Part shown: piece after piece, positions 42,684 to 50,239 of the stretch
Numbering within the stretch: the first letter of the stretch is position 1
Layout: every line of letters begins with the position of its first letter
Assembly: GCA_964497515.1 (NCBI GenBank)
Contig: CAZCCV010000016.1
Location: 1 to 54,419 of the forward strand
Source of the DNA: CAZCCV01 sp964497515
GTDB taxonomy: Bacteria; Armatimonadota; UBA5829; DTLH01
Length of the DNA stretch: 54,419 nt
Direction of reading: 5' to 3'
Position numbers and translations under genes: made by a program
The notes under the pieces: model-generated
Told to the model about the DNA's origin: nothing
What the model saw: the letters and a program-made list of their open reading frames with translations, nothing else
The model's database searches: none

Positions 42684-43259
42684 TTAGAACGGGGAGCTAC
42701 CAATTTTTATGTCATTCTTGGCCAGTTCACCGACGAGTTTAGCCAGTTTTACCAGATCAGGGCTGCCGACAAAACGGACTGCCTGGATCTTGTATTCTGG
42801 TATACGTTTGTCGCGCTCATCGCCAATGGGATCGATTTTTGCTATAAACAGGCCTCCATCCTCAGGTTTCGACAGCGCCAGAAACGCGCCTCCCAATACA
42901 GGCTCGATATTGTAAAGCAAGCGCTTTCCGCCAACTTCCTTCTCGAAGAATGCCAGCATATCCGCCAAAGAAGAGTCGGCTCTGGTCTCCATTATCGAAA
43001 GCTGGAGTTCCTTTAGTGTGCCGAGCGCATCCTTGATTCTCGCTGCTACATTGATTTCGTCGGAACTGGTTGCTACCATCTGGCTTACTAAAAAGTCAAT
43101 CTGCAGCAGCAACTGTTCTCGCGTGGCAGACATTTCAAGTGTGATGTTTGCGCCTTTTGGCACGGGGATCAGGCTTTTTGATTCTTCATCAGATTGCCCC
43201 AGTGCTGGGATAGTCAGAATGACCAATAGGGCTAATATCGCCGTAAGTATTCTTTTCAT
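42684..43259 (-). CDS. Secreted protein of unknown function, tandem paralogue B
   Basis: About 191 residues from ATG 43259, preceded by GAAGGAG. Signal peptide MKRILTAILALLVILTIPALG. Layout parallels the downstream gene: signal, IPVPKGANITLEM, helix, strand IMETRADSSLADMLAFFEKE, then LYNIEPVLGGAFLALSKPEDG. It lacks the basic/proline tail. The 31-bp gap suggests cotranscription. Function unknown. Confidence 0.65.
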   Translation of the reverse strand: MKRILTAILALLVILTIPALGQSDEESKSLIPVPKGANITLEMSATREQLLLQIDFLVSQMVATSSDEINVAARIKDALGTLKELQLSIMETRADSSLADMLAFFEKEVGGKRLLYNIEPVLGGAFLALSKPEDGGLFIAKIDPIGDERDKRIPEYKIQAVRFVGSPDLVKLAKLVGELAKNDIKIGSSPF

Positions 43260-43401
43260 ATAGGCTCCTTCGGTTGAAGTGCTGCGGGAGAGTTTTCTCC
43301 CATATAACACAGTCGAGTCTTGCAGCCAGATATTGCTCTACTCTGCTTCAGAACGCTTCCTATGAAAAGAAAGTCGTGCTCGCGAGTGGAGTCCCCCGGA
43401 T

Positions 43402-43454
43402 TTGACCGAAAGCCTCTGTTTTGCTATAATCAACTGAACGGCCCGAGGGGCCGT
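43402..43454 (+). promoter_or_regulatory. gyrA promoter and 5' leader hairpin
   Basis: TTGACC (43402-43407), 17-base spacer, TATAAT (43425-43430). The predicted start near 43437 coincides with the hairpin ACGGCCC/GGGCCGT (43438-43444 with 43448-43454, loop GAG), so the mRNA would begin with a stable stem. The rest of the roughly 140-nt leader to 43575 shows no gene. Confidence 0.65.
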
Positions 43455-43575
43455 GACGTATGTACGGGAGGTCTCCCCGACTCTTAAGGTTTTTGTTCGA
43501 ACCTGAAATTTCCCCCGCATACCAGAACGGATGTGCTTCGGCACAGACAGCGCTTGGCACGATGAGGAAAACATC

Positions 43576-46029
43576 TTGAGTACAATAGCACGGGAAATCA
43601 TCCCTATCAACATCGAAGATGAGATGACGGGGTCTTACGTCCGTTATGCAATGAGTGTTAACATTGCCCGGGCGCTTCCCGACGTTAGAGACGGCCTCAA
43701 ACCTTCTCAGCGGCGCATTCTTGTCTCGATGAACGACCTGAGACTTACCCCGAACTCCCAGCATCGAAAGTCCGCTAAAATCGCTGGTGACACTTCAGGT
43801 AACTACCATCCACACGGAGAAGCTGTCATCTATCCTACAATGGTTAGAATGGCGCAGACATTCAATATGCGCTATCCGTTGATAGACGGACAGGGAAACA
43901 TGGGGTCTATCGATGGTGACCCTCCGGCGGCTATGCGTTATACAGAAATGCGGCTTTCTGCGCTCGCTATGGAGCTTCTCGAGGACCTCGACCGCGACAC
44001 TGTAGACTGGATGCCGAACTACGACCAGACTACCGACGAGCCCACTATTCTGCCTGGCAAGTTTCCTAACCTGCTTGCAAATGGTTCTGCGGGCATTGGT
44101 GTTGCGATGGCGGCCAATATTCCGCCGCACAACCTTTCGGAACTTGTAGACGGTGCTATTCATCTAATAGATCATCCGGCGGCTACTCCTTCGGAGCTGA
44201 TGACGTTCATCAAGGGCCCTGACTTCCCTACAGCAGGATTGATTCTTGGCACAAAGGGTATTCGAAGTGCGTATGAGACCGGCACCGGTTCCATCGTTAT
44301 GCAGGCTCAGGTGCAGATTGAACCGCTCGACAACAATCGTTCGGCTATTGTCGTTACAGAGCTACCGTATCAGGTGAACAAGAAGAGACTCATCGAACAC
44401 ATAGCCGGTTTGGTTCGTACAAAAAAGCTGGACGGCATATCAGATATTCACGACTTCTCCGACCGAACGGGTATGAGAGTCGTTATCGAGTTGAAGCGAG
44501 ATGCTCACCCGAAGAGAGTGCTGAACTTCCTGCTGAAGCGCTCTGCGCTTAGACAGACCTTTGGCGTCATTATGCTGACGCTGGTAAACGGTCAGCCGAA
44601 GGTGCAGAATCTTGCGCAGATGCTGCAGGAGTTCATAGATCACAGATTTGAGGTCGTTACGAGAAGAACACGCCACGAACTCGAACAACGACGGTACAGA
44701 GCACATATTCTCGAAGGGTTTAGAATAGCCATTGATGTGCTAGATGAGCTGATTCAACTCATTCGCTCGTCGAAGAACCCGGAGACCGCACGCAACCAAA
44801 TGATGTCGCGGTTCGGGCTATCTCAGCTTCAGGCAGATTCAATCCTTGCCATGCAGCTCCGATCGCTTACGGCGCTCGAACGGCTGAAAGTAGAAGATGA
44901 GTTCCGCGACGTTATGAAGCGCATTGCATATCTTGAGGATCTGCTCTCCGACCCAGTTAAGATTCTTGGGGTCATCAAAGGTGAGCTGAAGTACATCAAG
45001 GATAAGCACGGCGATGAGCGGCGAACGAGAATTGTCCCAGTCGAAGCTGAAGAGATTGGCGATGAGGATCTGATTCCCGACGAAGAGACAATTATAACTA
45101 TCACCCGCGATGGATATATAAAGCGCGTGCCATTCGATACCTATCGCAGTCAGAGACGCGGCGGCAAGGGGATTATAGGTGCGAACACCAAAGAAGAGGA
45201 TTCAATCCATCAGTTGTTCGTAGCGACAACCCACCATTACATCCTTTTCTTCACAAACAAGGGCAGGGTTTATCGGTTGAAAGCCTACGAAGTGCCGCAG
45301 ACCAGCAGACAAGCGATGGGCACGGCTATTATCAATCTGATCGATATTGAACCTGGTGATGTGATAACGGCGACTGTACCTGTCCGAAATATGAATCAGA
45401 ATGACTTCATGATTATGGCCACAGAACTCGGCGAGGTAAAAAAATCGGCACTTTCGGAGTTCATAAACCTTCGCTCTAACGGACTGCGAGCTTTCGATCT
45501 CGAAGAAGGCGATGAACTGAAGTGGGTGGAGCTATCTCACGGTGATGACGAAGTCATACTGGTCACGAGAAATGGTATGTCTATCCGCTTCCACGAGAGC
45601 AATCTCCGATCTGCCAGACGAGCCTCTGGAGGCGTGCGTGGCATAAGGCTGGCTGAAAACGACAGAGTGGTGGGTATGACTTTGGCCAAGAAGGACTGTG
45701 AGCTGCTTTGTGCGACCGAACTCGGGTTCGGAAAGCGGACGCCGGTGGCTAACTACCGGAAACAGACCCGTGGCGGCAAAGGGCTCATTACTATGAAGCT
45801 GACAGAGAAGACTGGAAAGATCGTCGATGTCGCCGTGGTCAAAGAGACAGATAAAATCATAACCATATCGTCTCAGGGTATCGTTATGAAGTGTCCTGTA
45901 AAAGAGATACGCTCCTGCGGTCGGAGCACGCAGGGCGTCAAGCTGATGAACCTTATGGACTGGGATACAGTCGCAAGTATCGCCCGGATACCCAAGGCAG
46001 ACCCATCCAAAGAGGATGAAACAGAGTAA
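43576..46029 (+). CDS. gyrA: DNA gyrase subunit A
   Basis: About 817 residues from TTG 43576, 7 bases after GAGGA; this start makes the numbering match E. coli, with catalytic R121-Y122 (AMRYTE). It introduces negative supercoils with GyrB, which is not in the window. The winged helix and tower are followed by six C-terminal blades; the GyrA box QRRGGKG marks it as gyrase rather than ParC. In the quinolone region HPHGEAVIYPTMVR, positions 83 and 87 are Ala and Pro rather than Ser/Thr and Asp/Glu. It has its own strong promoter and terminator. Confidence 0.95.
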   Translation: MSTIAREIIPINIEDEMTGSYVRYAMSVNIARALPDVRDGLKPSQRRILVSMNDLRLTPNSQHRKSAKIAGDTSGNYHPHGEAVIYPTMVRMAQTFNMRYPLIDGQGNMGSIDGDPPAAMRYTEMRLSALAMELLEDLDRDTVDWMPNYDQTTDEPTILPGKFPNLLANGSAGIGVAMAANIPPHNLSELVDGAIHLIDHPAATPSELMTFIKGPDFPTAGLILGTKGIRSAYETGTGSIVMQAQVQIEPLDNNRSAIVVTELPYQVNKKRLIEHIAGLVRTKKLDGISDIHDFSDRTGMRVVIELKRDAHPKRVLNFLLKRSALRQTFGVIMLTLVNGQPKVQNLAQMLQEFIDHRFEVVTRRTRHELEQRRYRAHILEGFRIAIDVLDELIQLIRSSKNPETARNQMMSRFGLSQLQADSILAMQLRSLTALERLKVEDEFRDVMKRIAYLEDLLSDPVKILGVIKGELKYIKDKHGDERRTRIVPVEAEEIGDEDLIPDEETIITITRDGYIKRVPFDTYRSQRRGGKGIIGANTKEEDSIHQLFVATTHHYILFFTNKGRVYRLKAYEVPQTSRQAMGTAIINLIDIEPGDVITATVPVRNMNQNDFMIMATELGEVKKSALSEFINLRSNGLRAFDLEEGDELKWVELSHGDDEVILVTRNGMSIRFHESNLRSARRASGGVRGIRLAENDRVVGMTLAKKDCELLCATELGFGKRTPVANYRKQTRGGKGLITMKLTEKTGKIVDVAVVKETDKIITISSQGIVMKCPVKEIRSCGRSTQGVKLMNLMDWDTVASIARIPKADPSKEDETE

Positions 46030-46038
46030 TTCCGCAAT

Positions 46039-46095
46039 AAGGAAGAATGAAAAGGGGCTGTAATGTGAGGTTCCCATTCATTCTTCCTTTTCTTA
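46039..46095 (+). terminator. gyrA terminator
   Basis: AAGGAAGAATGAA (46039-46051) and TTCATTCTTCCTT (46077-46089) are perfect 13-bp arms around 25 bases, followed by TTCTTAAT. Confidence 0.7.
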
Positions 46096-46152
46096 ATAAT
46101 CCCACTGATTTGCTTGCATCATTTGTGCATTCCTGCTATCCTCTACACGAAT

Positions 46153-46575
46153 ATGACCGAACGCACATTCGAGATACTGGATCATACTGCAGACAAGGGT
46201 GTAGCGGCTGAAGGGCGCACTATGGCAGAGGCTTTCGAAGCTGCCGCCTTTGGGATGTTTTCGCTCTTCATAGATCCGGCTCGCTACCGTCTAACCGACC
46301 AACGGCGTATTGAAGTAGAAGCCGACGACAGAGAGCAGCTTCTGTGGAAGTGGCTCTCCGAGGTGCACTACATATTTGAGGTGGAGAACGTTCTGCCTCT
46401 GGATTTCTCTGTAGAAGAGATAACCGATACTAGATTGACGGCAACGGTATCGGTAAGACGCATCGACTCTGATATTGAGTGGTTCGGATCGGTAGTTAAA
46501 GCGGTTACGTTTCATCAGCTTAAGGTCGAAGAGACTGCTGGCAAGTGGCGCATACAAGTATATGTAGATGTGTAG
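46153..46575 (+). CDS. Archease
   Basis: 140 residues from ATG 46153. The family core is visible: FEILDHTADKGVAAEG, AFEAAAFGMFSLFID, LLWKWLSEVHYIFEVE, VKAVTFHQLKVEE. Archease activates the RNA ligase RtcB by promoting its guanylation and is usually next to rtcB, which is absent here. The acidic metal-binding residues are the DHTADKG Asp and the C-terminal Asp. The ribosome site is weak. It lies 27 bp before lexA. Confidence 0.9.
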   Translation: MTERTFEILDHTADKGVAAEGRTMAEAFEAAAFGMFSLFIDPARYRLTDQRRIEVEADDREQLLWKWLSEVHYIFEVENVLPLDFSVEEITDTRLTATVSVRRIDSDIEWFGSVVKAVTFHQLKVEETAGKWRIQVYVDV

Positions 46576-46602
46576 TATCCGGCCTGCTTGGGCTGAAACG
46601 AG

Positions 46603-47241
46603 GTGAACGATTTGCAGAAAGAACTGACACCTAGACAACGGCAGATTCTGGACTATATTTTGCAGCACATTCACACGCACGGATATCCGCCTACCGTTAG
46701 AGAGATCGGAGAAGCGGTGAATCTGTCATCGTCCTCTACAGTGCACGCCCATCTCAAGAATCTTGAAGACTCTGGCATGATCCAGCGCGACAGAGTTCTC
46801 ACCCGCGCGATCAAGGTTGTTGCCGGATCGAACGCTGCTTCCAATGCCCGCTTCAAACCATCCAAAGTGATAAGCCTTCCCATCGTTGGCACAGTTGCGG
46901 CAGGCAAGCCGACACTGGCCGTCGAAGATATTGAAGACGTCTACCCGGTTCCTCAGGAGTTTCTGTCTGGTGCAGACGGGTTCATTCTGAAAGTTCGCGG
47001 CGACAGTATGATAGATGATGGCATCCACCAGGGCGACTATGTTATAGTCCGCAGGCAGCCTGCAGCAGATGAAGGCGATACTATCGTTGCAATGGTGGAT
47101 GGCGAGGCCACGGTAAAGCGCTTTTACCGCGAAGATGGCAAAGTGCGTCTGCAGCCAGCGAATCGAGAGTTGTCCCCGATGTTCTACCCGAGTGTGGACA
47201 TAGTTGGCAAAGTCGTAGGGCTTGTCAGGAAGATGGGTTAG
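46603..47241 (+). CDS. lexA: SOS repressor LexA
   Basis: 212 residues with GTG start at 46603; TTG at 46612 with AGGTGA before it is an alternative. The winged helix-turn-helix is LTPRQRQILDYIL to VHAHLKNLEDSGMI. The self-cleavage site Ala100-Gly101 lies in GTVAAGKP, the catalytic Ser135 in RGDSMIDDG and Lys172 in GEATVKRF. RecA filaments trigger autocleavage and SOS induction. I did not find a clear LexA palindrome in the short upstream gap. Confidence 0.95.
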   Translation: MNDLQKELTPRQRQILDYILQHIHTHGYPPTVREIGEAVNLSSSSTVHAHLKNLEDSGMIQRDRVLTRAIKVVAGSNAASNARFKPSKVISLPIVGTVAAGKPTLAVEDIEDVYPVPQEFLSGADGFILKVRGDSMIDDGIHQGDYVIVRRQPAADEGDTIVAMVDGEATVKRFYREDGKVRLQPANRELSPMFYPSVDIVGKVVGLVRKMG

Positions 47242-47319
47242 CGCATAGTTTCATAGCTACCGGTCGCCCTGCCCGCAGTGCAATTGTGCAATACATAATG
47301 TGTTATACTGAGTCGTTGA

Positions 47320-47348
47320 CCCGCGAGCTGGGTTCGCGGGGCGTTTTC
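47320..47348 (+). terminator. Terminator hairpin between lexA and the SRPBCC gene
   Basis: CCCGCGA (47320-47326) pairs with TCGCGGG (47334-47340), followed by GCGTTTTCTT. A TATACT-like -10 lies at 47304, so it could also be a leader attenuator of the next gene. Confidence 0.55.
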
Positions 47349-47370
47349 TTGTACAAAGGGGATATGGCCG

Positions 47371-47811
47371 ATGCCGAGAGTTGAAAACAGCCTTGTTATC
47401 AATGCTCCAGTAGAGAAAGTCTTCGTAACTGCCAAGGATGTAGAACAGATCCCGCCGCATACTTCGAATGTGAAGAGCGTCGTAGTTCAGGAGCGTGATG
47501 GGAACCGTGTTATAACAGCCTGGACTGCTTTTGTTCCGGATTTTAAGATCACTGTCAACTGGACAGAAGAGGATATCTGGGATGACGAATCCAAGGAGTG
47601 TACTTTTCGTCTGAAAAAAGGCGACTACGCAGCTCTTAGCGGAAAGTGGACGTTCCGTGAAGTGGAAGGTGGCACTGAATTTTCGTCTGTGCTGGACTAC
47701 GAATACAATGTTCCTCTCATTGGAGCATTGATTCAGGGACTCATCCAGCGGATTGTGAAAGAGAACATGGATGAGATCCTTGGTTCAGTCAAAAAACGCT
47801 TGGAAGGATAG
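47371..47811 (+). CDS. SRPBCC (polyketide cyclase/RatA-like) protein
   Basis: 146 residues with the START/Bet v1-like pattern: N-terminal VENSLVINAPVEKVFVTAKDVEQIPPHTSNV (opening strand and helices), central ITAWTAFVPDFKITVNWTEED, and C-terminal helix LIQGLIQRIVKENMDEILGSVK. The fold binds lipophilic ligands such as quinones or polyketides. Neighbours give no clue to the ligand. Confidence 0.8.
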   Translation: MPRVENSLVINAPVEKVFVTAKDVEQIPPHTSNVKSVVVQERDGNRVITAWTAFVPDFKITVNWTEEDIWDDESKECTFRLKKGDYAALSGKWTFREVEGGTEFSSVLDYEYNVPLIGALIQGLIQRIVKENMDEILGSVKKRLEG

Positions 47812-47855
47812 ATTTAATTGATGGGCGTTTGCTGCTCATCGGTTGGATGCTAACT

Positions 47856-49199
47856 ATGAAATACAATGTGATGATAATCGGAGCGGGTCCGGCGGGAGTA
47901 TTTGCTGCGCTCGAGCTTGCAAAAACACCAAATCTGAAGGTTGCGATTGTCGACAAAGGAGCCGATATCGATCAGCGAACCCGCAGAAAGTCGCTGCTTT
48001 CGGGTTGGGGTGGAGCTGGTGCATTCTCAGACGGCAAACTCACCCTCTCTACTCACGTTGGCGGCTGGCTGGATCAGCTCATGCCCGAATGCGACCTGCA
48101 AGATCTGGTTCACCAGGTCGATCAGATGTGGATTGAGTTCGGCGCACCCGAGAAAACCTACGGCGTCGACGGCGACGATATTGCCGAACTGCGTCGAAAG
48201 GCCGCTCTTGCCGAACTCAAACTGGTGCCAACTGAGATACGACACATCGGAACAGAAGTCTGTCCGGAAGTCCTGCGAGCTATGCGTGATGCACTCAAGA
48301 ATCGAGTGGACATCATTATGGATACTGCTATCGGTTCACTGATCACCTCCGATTCTCGAGTTATCGGTGCGGAGACTGTGGACGGACGCAGGATAGATGC
48401 TGATTATGTCATTGCAGCACCGGGGCGCGAGGGCGCGGACTGGCTTGCCTCTGAAGCACGCAGACTCGGACTTCGAACTACAAGCAATCCTGTAGACATC
48501 GGCGTGCGAGTAGAAGTCCCAGCCCCGGTTCTCGCCGAACTGACAGATATTGTGTATGAGCCAAAACTGATCTACTATACTCGCAAGTTCGATGATCAGG
48601 TGCGCTCGTTCTGTGTCTGCCCCAAAGGTGAAGTCGCTATGGAGGAAAGCGATGGAGTCCGCACTGTAAACGGGCATTCGTATGCGCACACAAAGACCGA
48701 GAACACTAATTTCGCACTCCTCGTCTCTACATCGTTTACGGAACCGTTCAGGGAGCCGATTACCTACGGGCGTTACATTGCCACACTCTCAAATCTGCTC
48801 TCTGGAGGAGTTATTGTTCAGAGGCTGGGTGATCTGAGGACAGGTCGCCGCTCCACAGGCGCCAGAATCGAGCGAGGACTCATAAGGCCGTCACTTGAGA
48901 GCGCTGTGCCAGGTGATCTGTCGTTCGTGCTGCCGTATCGCTATCTCGATGGTATCCTCGAAATGCTTGAGGCAATGGATAGACTCTCCCCGGGAGTTGG
49001 CTCCAGGCATACACTACTCTATGGAGTCGAGGTAAAATTCTACTCATCCCGTGTCGAGATAACACCGCTCCTCGAATCGAATATCCAGAACCTATTTGCA
49101 GTTGGGGACGGAGCCGGAGTAACACGTGGGATCGTGCAGGCTTCTGCTTCTGGGCTGATCGCAGCAAGAGAGATCATCAAACGAGCCGAAAACGCCTGA
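47856..49199 (+). CDS. FAD-dependent oxidoreductase (NAD(FAD)-utilizing dehydrogenase type)
   Basis: 447 residues from ATG 47856. The dinucleotide motif GAGPAGVFAALELAK and the family region SLLSGWGGAGAFSDGKLTLS are typical of the uncharacterised FAD-dependent proteins found widely in bacteria. FAD-contact motifs also include YVIAAPGREGADWL and the C-terminal NLFAVGDGAGVTRGIVQASASGL. VRSFCVCPKGEV is the usual substrate-domain strand. The reaction is unknown. Confidence 0.85.
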   Translation: MKYNVMIIGAGPAGVFAALELAKTPNLKVAIVDKGADIDQRTRRKSLLSGWGGAGAFSDGKLTLSTHVGGWLDQLMPECDLQDLVHQVDQMWIEFGAPEKTYGVDGDDIAELRRKAALAELKLVPTEIRHIGTEVCPEVLRAMRDALKNRVDIIMDTAIGSLITSDSRVIGAETVDGRRIDADYVIAAPGREGADWLASEARRLGLRTTSNPVDIGVRVEVPAPVLAELTDIVYEPKLIYYTRKFDDQVRSFCVCPKGEVAMEESDGVRTVNGHSYAHTKTENTNFALLVSTSFTEPFREPITYGRYIATLSNLLSGGVIVQRLGDLRTGRRSTGARIERGLIRPSLESAVPGDLSFVLPYRYLDGILEMLEAMDRLSPGVGSRHTLLYGVEVKFYSSRVEITPLLESNIQNLFAVGDGAGVTRGIVQASASGLIAAREIIKRAENA

Positions 49200-49330
49200 C
49201 TCTAAGCACCCGAGTGGTTCATCACGAGCGGAAGCAAACAGACAGAACCCCACATTCGTACGAGTATTTCTATGTTCGGAACCCAACCGACTAAGGAATA
49301 AAAATACCGGATGTGAGGGTTTTGTCAAAT

Positions 49331-49708
49331 ATGCGACTATTAAGGGAGAGTCTCATACTGATAGCCATCGGATTGGCCGATTTGCTGTTTACTCTGCGTC
49401 TGCTGGCAGGAAAGACGGCCGAAGAAGGCAATCCCGTTATGGCATACTACCTGCGACACGGCATCTTAGCGTTTGTGATTGTCAAGCTGGTGCTGCTGTT
49501 TATGCCCATCTTCGTTGCAGAATGGTCCAGGCGATACAAGCCCTTGTTCGTGAAATGGATGCTGAGAGGTGCAATAGCTGCATATCTCGGCTCATATGTT
49601 GTAGGTTTTGTTTTTGTAAATGTGATACCCATATCGAAAGAGAGAGACTATGTCCCCGCCGACAGGCATATACAGGCTAAGATGGCTGAGGCGAGACGGA
49701 CGAAATAG
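49331..49708 (+). CDS. DUF5658-like small membrane protein
   Basis: About 125 residues from ATG 49331; TTG 49322 is an alternative. Three hydrophobic segments (about 6-24, 42-63, 75-95) with DLLFTL near the first and EEGNPVMAYYL between the first two match DUF5658. No function is established. It converges on the small-RNA region. Confidence 0.65.
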   Translation: MRLLRESLILIAIGLADLLFTLRLLAGKTAEEGNPVMAYYLRHGILAFVIVKLVLLFMPIFVAEWSRRYKPLFVKWMLRGAIAAYLGSYVVGFVFVNVIPISKERDYVPADRHIQAKMAEARRTK

Positions 49709-49795
49709 CAGGAAGTGCGAATTCAATGAGCTGTTGGGTGAGTATCGCGGATGGAGAAACTGCTTCATCCGTGTTTTGTTGTACCGGAGGCATAG

Positions 49796-49895
49796 AAAAA
49801 AACTCCCGTCAGGCTCTTGCCAGACGGGTCTCAGGGAGTTAACCTCCATCAGTTTGCCACAACACTTTAGGAAGGAAAAAGGCATTCTTCTCTGC
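49796..49895 (-). ncRNA. Tandem small RNA, copy 1 (sigma-54-dependent)
   Basis: Minus-strand unit of about 100 nt. The predicted 5' end is near 49895, 12 bases after the -12 element. It contains CCTTCCTAAAGTGTTGTGGC (conserved core, shared with copy 2) with a CU-rich part able to pair with Shine-Dalgarno sequences, a GGAG/CTCC stem, and a terminal hairpin: CCCGTC-T-GGC-AAGA-GCC-T-GACGGG on the minus strand (49828-49805), then seven U (49802-49796). There is no conserved reading frame between the copies, so it is read as non-coding. Family not recognised. Confidence 0.7.
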
Positions 49896-49906
49896 ATATA
49901 TACACT

Positions 49907-49922
49907 GCAATATTTGTGCCAA
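49907..49922 (-). promoter_or_regulatory. Sigma-54 promoter of small RNA copy 1
   Basis: Minus strand TTGGCACAAATATTGC (49922-49907): GG at -24 and GC at -12 separated by the required 10 bases; the match to TTGGCACGnnnnTTGC has one difference. ATTATTG/CAATAAT (49930-49936, 49948-49954), an inverted repeat upstream, might bind an activator. Confidence 0.7.
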
Positions 49923-49991
49923 TCCCGGTATTATTGCGAGGTTCTTCCAATAATTCTTGCAGCTATGGCACAACCCACGGAGAAGCCGTAC

Positions 49992-50098
49992 AAAAAAGAA
50001 GCCCGTCGGGCTCTTGCCGGACGGGTTGTTGGAGGTTAGCCTCCATCACTATGTTTGCCACAACACTTTAGGAAGGAGAAAAAGATGTTTTTCTCTGA
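49992..50098 (-). ncRNA. Tandem small RNA, copy 2 (sigma-54-dependent)
   Basis: Same layout as copy 1, about 107 nt on the minus strand. It has CTTTTTCTCCTTCC, the identical core TAAAGTGTTGTGGCAAAC, a hairpin TGGAGG-CTAA-CCTCCA and a terminal hairpin CCCGTC-C-GGC-AAGA-GCC-C-GACGGG (50025-50002) followed by CTTCTTTTTT. The terminal hairpin keeps the same shape although its mismatched pair differs between copies (A/A against G/G on the plus strand). On the plus strand a 21-codon reading frame exists (from 50085), but copy 1 does not conserve it. Confidence 0.7.
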
Positions 50099-50109
50099 CT
50101 ATAGTAACT

Positions 50110-50125
50110 GCAAGATTCGTGCCAA
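50110..50125 (-). promoter_or_regulatory. Sigma-54 promoter of small RNA copy 2
   Basis: Minus strand TTGGCACGAATCTTGC (50125-50110) followed by A: an exact match to the sigma-54 consensus TTGGCACG-N4-TTGCA. GG and GC are 10 bases apart. Transcription would start near 50098. The remaining gap 50140-50239 shows no third copy and no gene. Confidence 0.75.
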
Positions 50126-50239
50126 TCCCCGCACTTCGAACAGGTCTTAGCAAAAATTATTTTTTCTCACAGGGCGTCAGAGGGTACATCAGTTGTCATT
50201 CGTTATTATCGGTGGCAATGAGGCTTACTTACAGGGCAA

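Noticed and set aside
49796..50098. The small RNAs as CsrA-sequestering RNAs
   Set aside because: Each has only one or two GGA motifs, mostly inside a stem; CsrA sponges carry many in loops.
50020..50140. 21-codon peptide frame starting at 50085 on the plus strand with AGGAAGGAG before it
   Set aside because: The frame and start codon are not kept in the sister copy, whereas the RNA features on the other strand are.
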